Source: Saccharomonospora glauca K62 (GTDB taxonomy: Bacteria; Actinomycetota; Actinomycetes; Mycobacteriales; Pseudonocardiaceae). Taken from it: 64,000 nucleotides of DNA. Under the pieces are notes generated by a model that was not told where the DNA came from, ran no database searches, and worked only from the letters and a program-made list of their open reading frames with translations. Positions 44,697-54,437 of the stretch are shown piece after piece (within the stretch, counting starts at the first letter, position 1; every line of letters begins with the position of its first letter). Where the stretch lies: assembly GCF_000243395.2 (NCBI RefSeq), contig NZ_CM001484.1, positions 1 to 64,000 of the forward strand. Reading direction: 5' to 3'. The position numbers were made by a program, and so were the translations under genes.

Positions 44697-46043
44697 TTGT
44701 CGAGGTACGAGGACCCGGAGACCCGCGAGATCGCCGCGCCCTCTCAAGGCCGGCCGCCCCGAATTCCCCCCGGTGGTCCGGTGCCACAGGGGACCCGGCG
44801 TGGCCAGTTGTATCCGTCCGGTCTTCCCCAGCCACGGGAGCGGGCCCGGGGAAGGCTGCCGCAGCCCGGCACGGAGCCGGTTCGAGGGCGGCCTCCGCAC
44901 CCTCCGCAGTCTCCGCGGCAACGGCCGGAGCGAAGGCCGCGGGCTCCCTACCCGGCCGAACGCCCCCAAACCGAACGCGCCAGGGGGGAAAGTCCTCGGG
45001 CCGGACATTCCCGGGGCGAACGTCCACCGGCCGAACGCCCTCCGGTCGACCGCACGCAAGCCGAACGCACACGCGCGGTGAGGTCGCTGGCCGAGGCCCC
45101 GACTCGGCCGGTGCTGCCCCCGGTCCCCCGGCGGCCCGAGCAATCCGATCCGGTACCGCCTCCCGAGCCCGACGAGGACGCGCTTCCCGAGGCGGAGACG
45201 CCGGAAGACCCGCCGGAGGAGCCTCCCGCCTCGAAGACCGCACCCGACAAGGGCGGACGAGGCCGCGCGGTCGTGCGGACCTTCGGGGAAATCCTCATCA
45301 CCCTCGGCATCGTGATGCTGTTGTTCGTGGTGTACGAGCTGTGGGTCACCAACCTCATGTCCCAGGAGCTCCAGCGGAACGCCAGTGCCGACCTCGAACG
45401 GCGTTGGTCGCAGCAGCGGGAGATGCACACCGAGCCCATGCCCGGTGAGGCGTTCGCGCGCATGTACATCCCGTCCTTCGGCGTCGACTGGAACTTCACG
45501 ATCCAGCAGGGCGTGGACGCCGCGACGCTGGAGATCGGGCCCGGTCACTACAAGAAGACGGCCATGCCGGGGGAGCCCGGAAACTTCGCCGTCGCCGGGC
45601 ACCGGGTGGGCAAGGGCGCGCCGTTCAACGATCTCGACCTGCTCGGTTCGTGTGACGCCGTGGTGATCGAGACCATCGACAGCTTCTTCGTCTATCGCGT
45701 GCTGCCGATGAGCGACGAGGTCGAGGGCTGGGCGCAGGGCAAGGGCAAGGACCCGCGCTGCTTCGGGGTGAGGCCGCTGACCGAGATCGACCCGGCCTAC
45801 AGCGAGACGGTGGGGCGGCGCATCGTGCTGCCGACGCGCGGGGACGCGGTCGCCCCCGTGCCGTATCGGCCCGACTCCACGTTGACGGAGGGACAACAGG
45901 TGGAGCTGCTGACCCTGACCACCTGCCACCCGCGGTTCTCCGACCGCGAGCGCATGATCATCCACGGGGTGCTGACGAACGTGTTCGAGAAGAAGTCGGG
46001 CGCGACCTACGAGCAACTGCTGAAGGAGATCGGGGAGGCCTGA
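44697..46043 (+). CDS. class E sortase
   Basis: This 448-residue membrane-bound transpeptidase has a long disordered cytoplasmic N-terminus (about 1-190, rich in Arg, Pro and Glu). A transmembrane helix (TFGEILITLGIVMLLFVVYE) and an extracellular sortase domain follow. The catalytic Cys is in TLTTCHPRFSDRERMI, with His in VAGHRVGKG and Arg in PRFSDRER. Class E sortases attach proteins bearing LAxTG-type signals. TTG start with AGAGGAG at a spacing of about 7. The thioester-domain surface protein at 60685 carries such a signal. Confidence 0.88.
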   Translation: MSRYEDPETREIAAPSQGRPPRIPPGGPVPQGTRRGQLYPSGLPQPRERARGRLPQPGTEPVRGRPPHPPQSPRQRPERRPRAPYPAERPQTERARGESPRAGHSRGERPPAERPPVDRTQAERTRAVRSLAEAPTRPVLPPVPRRPEQSDPVPPPEPDEDALPEAETPEDPPEEPPASKTAPDKGGRGRAVVRTFGEILITLGIVMLLFVVYELWVTNLMSQELQRNASADLERRWSQQREMHTEPMPGEAFARMYIPSFGVDWNFTIQQGVDAATLEIGPGHYKKTAMPGEPGNFAVAGHRVGKGAPFNDLDLLGSCDAVVIETIDSFFVYRVLPMSDEVEGWAQGKGKDPRCFGVRPLTEIDPAYSETVGRRIVLPTRGDAVAPVPYRPDSTLTEGQQVELLTLTTCHPRFSDRERMIIHGVLTNVFEKKSGATYEQLLKEIGEA

Positions 46044-46201
46044 TGTACGGCTGGATCTGGCGGCACCTGCCGGGCCCGCTGGTGGTGCGCATCGGCCTGG
46101 CCGCGGTGCTGATACTCGGGGTGGTGGCCCTGCTGATGTTCGTCGTGTTCCCGTGGGTGGAGCCGCTGCTGCCGTTCAACGACGTCGCCGTCGAGGAGTA
46201 A
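46043..46201 (+). CDS. small single-helix membrane protein coupled to sortase
   Basis: This 52-residue protein, MYGWIWRHLPGPLVVRIGLA, continues with a hydrophobic helix (AVLILGVVALLMFVVFPWV) and ends VAVEE. The ATG overlaps the sortase stop (TGATG), so it is translated with it. It is present in this place in other actinobacteria, in my recollection. Function unknown. It is too short for most gene finders. Confidence 0.75.
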   Translation: MYGWIWRHLPGPLVVRIGLAAVLILGVVALLMFVVFPWVEPLLPFNDVAVEE

Positions 46202-46206
46202 CCGGC

Positions 46207-46258
46207 GTGTCCGCAGCCTAGGAACGCGTGTCCGCAGCTCAGGGACGTGTGTCCGCGG
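46207..46258. repeat. three tandem copies of a 21-bp unit
   Basis: GTGTCCGCAG at 46207, GTGTCCGCAG at 46228 and GTGTCCGCGG at 46249 recur at a spacing of exactly 21 bp, with similar bases between. The third copy overlaps the 3' end of the TetR gene, so the array may have arisen by slippage of its last codons. Confidence 0.6.
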
Positions 46259-47027
46259 TTCCCGTACGCCGCGCGATCAACGCGTCGATGCCGTCGAGCA
46301 GCAGGTCGAGGCCGAACCGGAAGTCGGTCTCCCGGTCGTACCACTCCGCGCTGCCCGCGACGAAGGCCCGACTGTCGACCGCGCGTGTCAACGCCGGGTA
46401 CGACTCCTCGTCCACGAGTTCGGCCAGCAACTCCCCGTAGAGCGTCGAGCTGGCGGGGAGGTGGCTGCCGACGCTGCCGGCCGGGGCCAGCGCGGTGATC
46501 AACGATGCCTGGCTCAGCGCGTAGACGCTCAGCGTCGTGGCGATGCCGATCTTCTCGCCCTCGCTGAGTGGCGTGTCGGCCAACGCGCGAAGCAGGTGGT
46601 CGAGCCAGCGCAGCCCGCGCGGGCCCATGGGCGGCCCCATACGCGCGCCGGTGTGAGCGATCCCCAGTGCCCAGGGGCGGGCGACGAGGACGTCGGCGTT
46701 GGCCTTCGTCCAGACGTACAGGTACTCCCGGCGTGACAGGTCGCCGAGAGCCGGAGGCTCCCCCGACACCGCGTCGAGCATGGCGAGCAGCAATTCGTCC
46801 TTGCTGCCGACGTAGCGATAAAGCGACATGGGGGCCACCCCGAGGCGAGCGGCGACACTGTTCATCGACACCGCCCCGAGGCCCTCGGCATCGGCGATCT
46901 CCACGGCGGCCGCGGTGATCCGGGCCAGGTCGAGGCTGGGTTTCGGTCCCCGACGAGAGGCGGGCTCGCGTCCCCACATCCTGGCGATGACCGGAGGAAG
47001 CTCCGGTCGAGCGCGTTCGTCCGCCAT
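46239..47027 (-). CDS. TetR family transcriptional regulator
   Basis: This 262-residue repressor has an N-terminal HTH (RITAAAVEIADAEGLGAVSM, then VAARLGVAPMSLYRYVGSKD) and a long ligand domain of the TetR_C type used by antibiotic and drug sensors. It is divergent from the ABC exporter genes, whose promoter region carries a 12-bp inverted repeat. It probably represses that exporter and itself. ATG at 47027 with GGAGG upstream; the longer start at 47060 adds an Arg-rich stretch. Confidence 0.88.
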   Translation of the reverse strand: MADERARPELPPVIARMWGREPASRRGPKPSLDLARITAAAVEIADAEGLGAVSMNSVAARLGVAPMSLYRYVGSKDELLLAMLDAVSGEPPALGDLSRREYLYVWTKANADVLVARPWALGIAHTGARMGPPMGPRGLRWLDHLLRALADTPLSEGEKIGIATTLSVYALSQASLITALAPAGSVGSHLPASSTLYGELLAELVDEESYPALTRAVDSRAFVAGSAEWYDRETDFRFGLDLLLDGIDALIARRTGTADTRP

Positions 47028-47100
47028 GCGCCTCCTTCGCCTGTCCGTTCGTTCCCTCACCCTATGCGCCGAGCCGGAGGCTGCTTGACCGGCCTCCCAG

Positions 47101-47155
47101 AAACTGCGTATGGTTCATATAGTTTATGGCATACACAATAAGTCATACGCAGTTT
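47101..47155. promoter_or_regulatory. TetR operator and divergent promoter
   Basis: AAACTGCGTATG (47101-47112) and CATACGCAGTTT (47144-47155) are a perfect 12-bp inverted repeat around an AT-rich 31-bp centre. The region is far more AT-rich than its surroundings and contains promoter-like TATAGT (47119-47124). It lies upstream of the ABC ATPase gene and near the divergent tetR start. Confidence 0.75.
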
Positions 47156-47165
47156 TGGAGGGGGT

Positions 47166-48095
47166 ATGTCACCACCGGCGATCGAGGCGCGGGGCGTCCG
47201 TAAGAGCTACCGAGACCGTCCGGTACTCGACGGGCTGGATCTCACGGTGCCCGCCGGTACCGTGTTGGCCCTGCTCGGAGCCAACGGGGCGGGTAAGACG
47301 ACCACCGTCCGCATCCTCACCACGTTGCTGAGCCCGGACGGCGGAACGGCCCGCGTCGGTGGTCACGACGTGCGCACGGAGCCCGCCGCCGTCCGCCGCG
47401 CCATCGGCCTCACCTCGCAGCAGGCCAGCGTGGACGAACTCCTCACGGGGCGCGAGAACCTGGAATTGTTCGCGGGCCTGAATCACCTCGGGTGGAGGGC
47501 GTCCCGCCGGCGGGCGTCGGAACTGCTCGAACAGTTCCGGCTCACCGAGGCCGCCGAGCGCAGGGTGGGGGACTACTCCGGTGGTATGCGTCGCCGGCTC
47601 GACCTGGCCGTGAGCATGGTGGCCGCCCCGCGAATCCTGTTCCTCGACGAACCGACCACCGGGCTCGATCCGCGCAGCAGGGTCGACCTGTGGGACGTCG
47701 TGCGTGATCTCGTGCGTGCCGGGACGACGATCCTGCTGACCACGCAGTACCTGGAGGAGGCCGATCAGCTCGCCGACCGGGTGGCCGTCATCGACGGCGG
47801 CCGCATTGTGGAGGAGGACACGCCGGACGGTCTCAAGCGTCGGGTGGGCACGGAACGACTGCGTCTGGCCCTGGCCCAGCCGGGACACGCGCCGGCGGCC
47901 GTGGCGCTCCAGCCCGGTGCCCACCTCGACCCCGAGACCGGCGAGATAGTGGTCCCGCTGCGTGATCCGGACCACCTGCGGCAAGTGCTCGACGACCTGC
48001 ATCGGGCCGGCTTCCCCGTGGCGTCCGTGTCGCTTTCCGCTCCCACACTCGACGACGTGTTCTTCCGACTGACGGAGAAGGAGCCGGCGGCATGA
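47166..48095 (+). CDS. ABC transporter ATPase, DrrA-like
   Basis: This 309-residue protein has Walker A GANGAGKTT, the signature DYSGGMRRRLDLAVSM, Walker B RILFLDEPTTGLDPRSR and the H-loop region TTQYLEEADQLADR. A C-terminal domain (about 225-309) is typical of the daunorubicin-resistance group of exporters. It drives the permease encoded next. ATG start with GGAGGGG upstream. Confidence 0.93.
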   Translation: MSPPAIEARGVRKSYRDRPVLDGLDLTVPAGTVLALLGANGAGKTTTVRILTTLLSPDGGTARVGGHDVRTEPAAVRRAIGLTSQQASVDELLTGRENLELFAGLNHLGWRASRRRASELLEQFRLTEAAERRVGDYSGGMRRRLDLAVSMVAAPRILFLDEPTTGLDPRSRVDLWDVVRDLVRAGTTILLTTQYLEEADQLADRVAVIDGGRIVEEDTPDGLKRRVGTERLRLALAQPGHAPAAVALQPGAHLDPETGEIVVPLRDPDHLRQVLDDLHRAGFPVASVSLSAPTLDDVFFRLTEKEPAA

Positions 48096-48877
48096 CGGCC
48101 CGAACCCTCGCCCGCGACTGGGCAGACGAGCTGGTGTTGCTCACCCAGCGTGCGTTGCGTCGGGAGTTTCGGCAGGTCGACGGCCTGCTCGTCGGCATCG
48201 TGCTGCCGATCGCGATCATGGGCGCCATGGTCGGCGTCTTCGGCCGTGCCGTCGACACCGGGACGACGCTGGCCTACGTCGACTACGTGACCCCCGCCGT
48301 CATGTTGCTGTGCGCGGGATACGGCGCCGCCACGACGAGCATCGGAATCACCGAGGACCGCCTGCGGGGACTCACCCAGCGGTTCATGACGTTGCCGATC
48401 GCGGGGTGGGGACTGCCCGCCAGTCAGGTGACGGCCTCGGTGCTGCGCAACGTGTGCACCACGGGCCTCGCGGTGGTCGCCGCGCTGGTCCTGGGGTTTT
48501 CCCCGAACGCGGACTTCGGTGACTGGCTGCTCGTCCTCGCCGTCGTCGCGGGTTACGTCGTCACCGTCGCGTGGTGGTCGGTGGTGTGGGGGCTGCTGGT
48601 GAGGAACGTGCAGGCCTCGGGGGCCTTCTCGTTCGCCGTGCTGTTCCTGCCGTACGTGTCGAGCGCTTTCGTGCCCGTCGAGTCGTTGCCCGGCTTCCTG
48701 CGGGGATTCGCCGAGTACCAGCCGATCACGCCGCTCGTGGAGCTGCTGCGGGGGCTTCTGCTGGGACTGCCGGTGGCCGACGGCACGGTGTGGGCCGTGG
48801 TGGCATGGCTCGTCGGGGGGAGCGTGGTGGCCGTTCCGTTGGCTGCCGCGCTGTTCCGGCGGCGAGCCAGGAACTGA
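48092..48877 (+). CDS. ABC-2 type transporter permease
   Basis: This 261-residue protein has six transmembrane helices (LIVGIVLPIAIMGAMVGVFG-like first helix, and AVVAALVLGFSPNADFGDWL). The ABC-2 motif is PVESLPGFLRGFAEYQPITP. The ATG overlaps the ATPase stop as ATGA. With the ATPase it forms an exporter, likely of drugs or lipids, under TetR control. Substrate unknown. Confidence 0.91.
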   Translation: MTARTLARDWADELVLLTQRALRREFRQVDGLLVGIVLPIAIMGAMVGVFGRAVDTGTTLAYVDYVTPAVMLLCAGYGAATTSIGITEDRLRGLTQRFMTLPIAGWGLPASQVTASVLRNVCTTGLAVVAALVLGFSPNADFGDWLLVLAVVAGYVVTVAWWSVVWGLLVRNVQASGAFSFAVLFLPYVSSAFVPVESLPGFLRGFAEYQPITPLVELLRGLLLGLPVADGTVWAVVAWLVGGSVVAVPLAAALFRRRARN

Positions 48878-48900
48878 GCGACACGACGTAGGCTTGGCAC

Positions 48901-49542
48901 ATGCGTGTACTCGTCGTCGACAACTACGACAGCTTCGTCTACAACTTGGTGCAGTACCTCGCCCAACTCGGTGCGGAGTGCACGGTGTGGCGCAACGACG
49001 TCGTGGACGTCGACGACGTGGTGAAGTTCGACGGCGTACTCGTGTCGCCCGGACCGGGCACGCCGGAGAAGGCCGGCCGCAGTGTCGAGGTGGTGCGGCG
49101 GTGCGCGGCGGAGTCGGTGCCGATGCTCGGGGTCTGCCTCGGCCACCAGGCCATCGGCGTCGCGTGGGGAGCCACGGTCGCCAGAGCGCCCGAACTGCTG
49201 CACGGCAAGACCAGCGAGGTGGAGCACCGGGGCACGGGCGTGCTCGCGGGACTGCCGAATCCGTTCACCGCGACTCGTTACCACTCACTGGCCGTGGTGC
49301 CCGAGACCATCCCGGACGAATTCGAGGTCACCGGGCGTACCGCGTCCGGAGTGGTGATGGGCATGCGGCATCGGGAGCTGCCCATCGAGGGGGTGCAGTT
49401 CCACCCCGAGTCGGTGCTCACCCAGGGTGGGCACCGGATGCTGGCCAACTGGATGGCCTCGGCTGGACACCCCGTACCCGAACACCTGGTCGACGAGCTG
49501 GAGCAGGCCACTCGCGCGGTGCAGCAATCCGCCATGGTGTAG
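48901..49542 (+). CDS. pabA: glutamine amidotransferase component II (anthranilate/aminodeoxychorismate synthase)
   Basis: This 213-residue class I glutamine amidotransferase supplies ammonia to the chorismate-using partner. Cys is in MLGVCLGHQAIGVAWG and the His-Glu pair is in GVQFHPESVLTQGG; the N-terminus is VDNYDSFVYNLVQYL. Sequence alone does not tell trpG from pabA, and many actinobacteria use it for both folate and tryptophan. Its position before pknB matches M. tuberculosis trpG (Rv0013). Confidence 0.9.
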   Translation: MRVLVVDNYDSFVYNLVQYLAQLGAECTVWRNDVVDVDDVVKFDGVLVSPGPGTPEKAGRSVEVVRRCAAESVPMLGVCLGHQAIGVAWGATVARAPELLHGKTSEVEHRGTGVLAGLPNPFTATRYHSLAVVPETIPDEFEVTGRTASGVVMGMRHRELPIEGVQFHPESVLTQGGHRMLANWMASAGHPVPEHLVDELEQATRAVQQSAMV

Positions 49543-49598
49543 GCGTGGCGCGCGAAGCGTTCGCCGTCTCGTGCTCGTGACGGACACGGGGCGGCATC

Positions 49599-49645
49599 GA
49601 AAGGGCCCCCTCCTCGGCGCTTGCCCGAGAAGGGGGCCCTCTTTC
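49599..49645. terminator. bidirectional terminator between pabA and pknB
   Basis: GAAAGGGCCCCCT with CTCGG pairs with the mirrored arm CCGAG and AGGGGGCCCTCTTTC (ending 49645), with small bulges. It lies between converging genes. Confidence 0.85.
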
Positions 49646-49657
49646 GTCGTCTACGGA

Positions 49658-51640
49658 CTACCAGGGCAGCGGATCGTCGTCCTCCGACGGCTCGGTGGAG
49701 CCGTCCTCGTCGGCTCCGATGATGAGCGTGATCTGCTGGTCCTTGGTGATGGAGCTACCGGCGGCCGGGTTGGAGCCGATCACCTTGCCTATGAGGTCGG
49801 AGTCCGGGGCCGTCTGGAACTGCTCCGAGACCGAGCCGGTCCAGCCCTTGTCCTGCAGTGCCTTGACCGCTTCCTCGGGCGTCAGGCCCTCCAGCTTCGG
49901 TACCTCGATTTTGGCCTGCGACCCGTTGGAGACGTCCAGCCTGACCTGCGTTCCTTCCTTCACGCTGCCGCCGTTGGGTTCCTGCCCCACGACGGTGCCC
50001 GCGGGCTCCTCGTGGTCGACGTCGTTGCGCACCACGACGAGACCCAGTCCTTCGAGGGTGGCCTTCGCCTCCTCGAACGACTTGCCCGTCATGTTCGGCA
50101 CCTCGACCTGGTCCGGCTCCTTGCCGATCGTGATCGACACGGAATGGCCCTGCTCCACTTCCTTGCCGGCGGGCGGATCCTGCTCGATGACCCTGCCGTA
50201 CATGTTCTCGTTGTCGACCTCGACCTCCTTGACCTCCGGGTCGAGGGTGAGGTTCGCGTCGGCCAGCTCCCTCTCGGCGGCGTCGCGCGTCAGGCCCGTC
50301 AGGTCGGGAACCGAGACCTTCTCGGGAGCGGCACCCACTCGCAGCAGGATGCGGGTGTCGAGCGACACCGTCCGACCCGCCGGGGGGTTGGTTTCGAGGA
50401 CCTTGCCGATCTGGTCGGCGGTGCACTGCGACTCGCCGGACGGCGGGTTGTCGATGCAGACCACCGGTTCGACCTTGAGGTTCTCGAAGCCCTCGGCCTT
50501 CAGCTGCTGTTTCGCCTGTTCGACCTGGACGTCCTTGACGTCGGGTATGGCCTTCTCCTCGGGAGCGCTATTGAAGCTCCCGCTGATCCAGGCGATGAAG
50601 GCCGCCGCACCGAGGACGAGGATGGTGATCGCGGCGGCGGCGAAGGCGCGATTCCTGCGCCGCTTCCTCGCGTCCTCCTCCGGGTCGTCGTAGACGTCGG
50701 GGGTGTAGTCGTCGTCGGGCTCGGGTTGCCGCGACGCGTTCAACACCTGGGTGCGCTCTTCCTCGATCGGAGGGGCACCCGCCATGGGAGCGGACGGCCG
50801 TTGTCCCGACAGGATGCGGACGAGGTCCGAACGCAGCTCCGCCGCCGACTGGTAGCGCTCGCTGGTGCTCTTGGCCAGGGCCTTCAACACTACGGCGTCC
50901 AACTCCGGGGTGACCGCCGGGTTCGACTCCGACGGTGGGCGAGGGGCCTCCCGAACGTGCTGGTAGGCCACCGCCACCGGGGAGTCACCGGTGAACGGTG
51001 GTTCGCCCGTGACGAGTTCGTACAGCACGCACCCGGCGGAGTAGACGTCCGAGCGAGCGTCGACCGTCTCGCCGCGCGCCTGCTCCGGCGACAGGTACTG
51101 GGCGGTACCGATCACCGCGGCCGTCTGGGTCATCGCCGCCTGTCCGTCGTGCACGGCACGGGCGATGCCGAAGTCCATGACCTTCACCGCGCCACTGCGG
51201 GTGATCATCACGTTCGCGGGCTTGACGTCGCGGTGGATGATGCCGTGGCGGTGGGAGAAGTCCAGCGCGGCGGAGACGTCGGCCATGACCTCCATGGCGC
51301 GCTTCTGCGGCATCGGGCCCTCGGTCTTCACGATGTCGCGAAGCGTCCTGCCCTCGACGTACTCCATGACGATGTAGGGCAGGGGGCCGTACTCGGTGTC
51401 GGCCTCACCGGTGTCGTACACCGCCACGATGGCCGGGTGGTTCAGGGCCGCAGCGTTCTGCGCCTCCCTGCGGAAGCGCTCCTGGAACATGGGGTCTCGG
51501 GCGAGGTCGGCACGCAGGATCTTCACGGCCACCTCGCGGCCGAGTCGAATGTCGTGACCGTGGTGGACCTCGGACATCCCGCCGTAGCCGAGTGTGTCAC
51601 CCAGCTCGTAGCGGTTAGAGAGCAGTCGGGGTGCGCTCAT
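49658..51640 (-). CDS. pknB: Ser/Thr protein kinase PknB with PASTA repeats
   Basis: This 660-residue receptor kinase regulates peptidoglycan synthesis and cell division. Lys40, Asp138 in HRDVKPAN and the activation-loop threonines T171 and T173 fall on the same positions as in M. tuberculosis PknB. That confirms the ATG at 51640 over one at 51658. One transmembrane helix ([19 protein letters not shown]) separates the kinase from four extracellular PASTA domains that sense muropeptides. An acidic linker precedes the helix. It is the last gene of the cell-elongation operon. Confidence 0.97.
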   Translation of the reverse strand: MSAPRLLSNRYELGDTLGYGGMSEVHHGHDIRLGREVAVKILRADLARDPMFQERFRREAQNAAALNHPAIVAVYDTGEADTEYGPLPYIVMEYVEGRTLRDIVKTEGPMPQKRAMEVMADVSAALDFSHRHGIIHRDVKPANVMITRSGAVKVMDFGIARAVHDGQAAMTQTAAVIGTAQYLSPEQARGETVDARSDVYSAGCVLYELVTGEPPFTGDSPVAVAYQHVREAPRPPSESNPAVTPELDAVVLKALAKSTSERYQSAAELRSDLVRILSGQRPSAPMAGAPPIEEERTQVLNASRQPEPDDDYTPDVYDDPEEDARKRRRNRAFAAAAITILVLGAAAFIAWISGSFNSAPEEKAIPDVKDVQVEQAKQQLKAEGFENLKVEPVVCIDNPPSGESQCTADQIGKVLETNPPAGRTVSLDTRILLRVGAAPEKVSVPDLTGLTRDAAERELADANLTLDPEVKEVEVDNENMYGRVIEQDPPAGKEVEQGHSVSITIGKEPDQVEVPNMTGKSFEEAKATLEGLGLVVVRNDVDHEEPAGTVVGQEPNGGSVKEGTQVRLDVSNGSQAKIEVPKLEGLTPEEAVKALQDKGWTGSVSEQFQTAPDSDLIGKVIGSNPAAGSSITKDQQITLIIGADEDGSTEPSEDDDPLPW

Positions 51641-51728
51641 AGCTCGGTGCCGTCCCATTCACTCGGTCTTCTACTCACGTCCGACCCGTGGCCGGAGCGT
51701 GTCGCCAGTGCCCTGTGGCCAACGACAT

Positions 51729-52964
51729 TCACCTGTGGTTCTCCATCGGGAGTGTGCTCATCATGCCTTGTCCGCTGCCGCCGTCGGACGACTCCATACC
51801 GGTGTGCGGCCAGTCGGTGGTGCCCACCGGGACCCTGGGAGGGTTCTCCGAGTCGTCGCTCCACACAGTGAAGGCGAGCACCAGCACGACGACGATCAGC
51901 AGGAGCACCGACGCCACGGCCAGTAACGTCCACGCGGGAGCACGTCGCCGGGGTTGCCCCATCGTCATGGGCGGCGGAACCGGCGACATCGACGGGCGTG
52001 AACCCGGCCCCACGGGGCCGGAGCCCGGTGCCGGCGGCACCGTCACCATCGGCGCACTCTGCGGGGGAGGTGCGTTCGGAGGCACCGGATGCGTGAGGTA
52101 ACCGGCGGCGGCGAGCCCCGAGGGAGGCGGGAGCGGGTGGCCCGCCCGCACGGCCGCGACGGCGTTTGCGAACTCGCCACCGTTGGCGTAGCGCTGTCGC
52201 GGGTCCTTCACGAGGGTAGCTTCGATGACGGCTCGGATGCCCGGAGGCACGTCGGGCGGCAGCGGCGGGGCGATGTCCCGGATGTGCATCATCGCCACGC
52301 TCACGGCGTGTTCCGACAAGAACGGTCGGTGACCGGCCAAGCACTCGTAGCCGCACACGGCGAGCGAGTACACGTCGCTGGCGGGTTCGGCGTCGTGGCC
52401 GAGCGCCTGCTCGGGGGCGATGTAGTGGGCCGTGCCCATCACCATGCCGGAGCGCGTCACGGGGGCGGCGTCGACGGCCTTCGCGATGCCGAAGTCGGTG
52501 AGTTTCACCACGCCGGTGGGCGTGACCAGGATGTTCCCCGGTTTCACGTCACGGTGCACGAGGCCGCGTTCGTGTGCCGCCTGCAGCGCGCGCCCCGCCT
52601 GTTCGAGGATGTCGAGCGTGCGCTCGGGGGACAGCCGACCTTCCCTGGCGAGGATCGCGGCCAGCGGCTCCCCCTGGACGAGTTCCATGACGAGGTAGGC
52701 GATCGACCCCTCGCCGGTCTCGGTCTCGCCGTAGTCGTGGACTGCCGCGATTCCGTGGTGGTTCAGCGACGCCGTGGTGCGTGCCTCCGTACGGAACCTG
52801 TGCAGGAACTCGGCGTCACCGGACAGCTCGGCCTTGAGGATCTTCACTGCCACGGTGCGGTCGAGCCGGGTGTCACTGGCTTGCCACACCTCGCCCATCC
52901 CGCCGACCGCGATGCGGCTGTCGAGTCGGTAGCGCTGTGCGAGCAGTTGCCCGGACGACAGCAT
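51729..52964 (-). CDS. pknA: Ser/Thr protein kinase PknA
   Basis: This 411-residue kinase has catalytic Lys41 in [21 protein letters not shown] and DFGIAKAV, with the activation segment [11 protein letters not shown] Pro-rich linker and one transmembrane helix ([20 protein letters not shown]) with a short external tail follow. PknA controls septation and cell shape with PknB. It lies between pbpA (3 bp upstream) and pknB, as in mycobacteria. Confidence 0.95.
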   Translation of the reverse strand: MLSSGQLLAQRYRLDSRIAVGGMGEVWQASDTRLDRTVAVKILKAELSGDAEFLHRFRTEARTTASLNHHGIAAVHDYGETETGEGSIAYLVMELVQGEPLAAILAREGRLSPERTLDILEQAGRALQAAHERGLVHRDVKPGNILVTPTGVVKLTDFGIAKAVDAAPVTRSGMVMGTAHYIAPEQALGHDAEPASDVYSLAVCGYECLAGHRPFLSEHAVSVAMMHIRDIAPPLPPDVPPGIRAVIEATLVKDPRQRYANGGEFANAVAAVRAGHPLPPPSGLAAAGYLTHPVPPNAPPPQSAPMVTVPPAPGSGPVGPGSRPSMSPVPPPMTMGQPRRRAPAWTLLAVASVLLLIVVVLVLAFTVWSDDSENPPRVPVGTTDWPHTGMESSDGGSGQGMMSTLPMENHR

Positions 52965-52967
52965 GAC

Positions 52968-54437
52968 TCAGCCACCTCCGAGCGCGGCGGCGATGGTCCC
53001 ACGTCCGATCTCGGCGGCCACCTTGCCACCCGTCGCGGCGAGTCCGTGGTCACCACCCGACTCGACGATGACGGCGACGGCGATCTTCGGGTCGTCGTAG
53101 GGGGCGAAAGCGGTGTACCAGGCGTGGGGCGGAGTGGCCTTCGGGTCGGTGCCGTGCTCGGCCGTCCCCGTCTTCGAGGCGATCTTCAGGGAGGGGTCCT
53201 TGCCACCACCGCCGGTGTTGGCCTCGGAGGCGATCATCATGTCGGTGAGGACCTCGGCGTTGGCCGCGGACAACGCAGGGTCACCGGTGAGTTCCTCCGG
53301 AGCGAACTCCTCGATCTCCGACAGGTCCGGCGCGAGGAGCTGCTTGACGAGCCGAGGCTTCATGGCCACGCCGTCGTTGGCCACCGTGGCGGCGAGCAAC
53401 GCGTCCTGCAGCGGGGTCAGGCGGACGTCGCGCTGACCGATACCGCTCTGGTACAGGGCGGCCTCGCTCTCCAGCTCACCGAGGTCGGACGGCACGACGC
53501 TCATCGGGATGGTGAGGTCGGAGATGCCGATGCCGAAGTTGGCCGCGGTCTCGCGCAGCTTGTCGGCACCCAGCTCGGCGGCGATCTTGGAGAAGGCGGT
53601 GTTGCAGGAGTACGCCAACGCGTCCTTCAACGTGCCGCCCTGACAGGTGGTGCCGTTGAAGTTCTCCAACGTGGTGGACGTACCCGGCAGGGTGACCCGC
53701 GCGTCCCGGATGATCGGGGTGTCCGCCGTGGCGCCGTTCTCCAGCGCGGCGGCCGTGGTCACGATCTTGAACGTGGAGCCCGGCGGGTAGGTCTCTCTGA
53801 TCGCCCGGTTCAGCATCGGGTTGTCCGGGTCGTCGTTGTAGTTCTTCCACGCCTCCTGCTGGTCGGCCGAGACGTGGGAGGCCAGCTTGTTCGGGTCGTA
53901 CGACGGGGTGGAGACCATGGCCAGGATGTCGCCGGTCTTCGGGTCGAGCGCGACGACGGCGCCCTTGTACCCGCGTTCGGTCATCATCTTGTAGGCCGTC
54001 TCCTGGACCGCGGGCTTCACGGTGAGCCGGACGTTGCCGCCTCTCGGGTCGCGCCCGGTGATCATGTCGCTGAGCCGTCGCACGAGCAGGCGCGAGTCGG
54101 AGCCGTTGAGGAAGTCGTCGTAGGCCCGTTCCAGGCCGCCCGCCCCGTAGACGACGGAGTAGTACCCCGTGACCGGTGCGTACATCGGCCCGTTGGAGTA
54201 GGTGCGGCGGAAGTTGAAGATGTTGTCGGTGGGCTCGACCCCCGCGAGCACCTGACCGGCGTCGTCCGAGGTGATCTTGCCACGCTCGCGCGAGTACTCG
54301 TCGAATAGCACACGGGTGTTGCGCCCGTCGGTGCGGTAGTCCTCGGCCTTCACCACCTGGACGTACGTGGAGCTGGCGAGCAGCATGGCGATCATCACCA
54401 TCATGGCGACGCCGACCTTGCGCAGCGGCGTGTTCAC
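52968..54437 (-). CDS. pbpA: penicillin-binding protein PbpA (class B transpeptidase)
   Basis: This 489-residue protein is anchored by one N-terminal helix (GVAMMVMIAMLLASSTYV). The penicillin-binding domain has Ser221 in PPGSTFKIV (SxxK), the SxN equivalent in YSCNTAFSKI and KTGTAEHGTDP. It cross-links peptidoglycan during elongation and septation. The gene overlaps rodA by 4 bp. GTG start. Confidence 0.96.
   Translation of the reverse strand: MNTPLRKVGVAMMVMIAMLLASSTYVQVVKAEDYRTDGRNTRVLFDEYSRERGKITSDDAGQVLAGVEPTDNIFNFRRTYSNGPMYAPVTGYYSVVYGAGGLERAYDDFLNGSDSRLLVRRLSDMITGRDPRGGNVRLTVKPAVQETAYKMMTERGYKGAVVALDPKTGDILAMVSTPSYDPNKLASHVSADQQEAWKNYNDDPDNPMLNRAIRETYPPGSTFKIVTTAAALENGATADTPIIRDARVTLPGTSTTLENFNGTTCQGGTLKDALAYSCNTAFSKIAAELGADKLRETAANFGIGISDLTIPMSVVPSDLGELESEAALYQSGIGQRDVRLTPLQDALLAATVANDGVAMKPRLVKQLLAPDLSEIEEFAPEELTGDPALSAANAEVLTDMMIASEANTGGGGKDPSLKIASKTGTAEHGTDPKATPPHAWYTAFAPYDDPKIAVAVIVESGGDHGLAATGGKVAAEIGRGTIAAALGGG

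Noticed and set aside
49427-54308. Long plus-strand frames opposite pknB, pknA and pbpA
   Set aside because: Antisense shadows in high-GC genes; kinase and PBP motifs on the minus strand are decisive.
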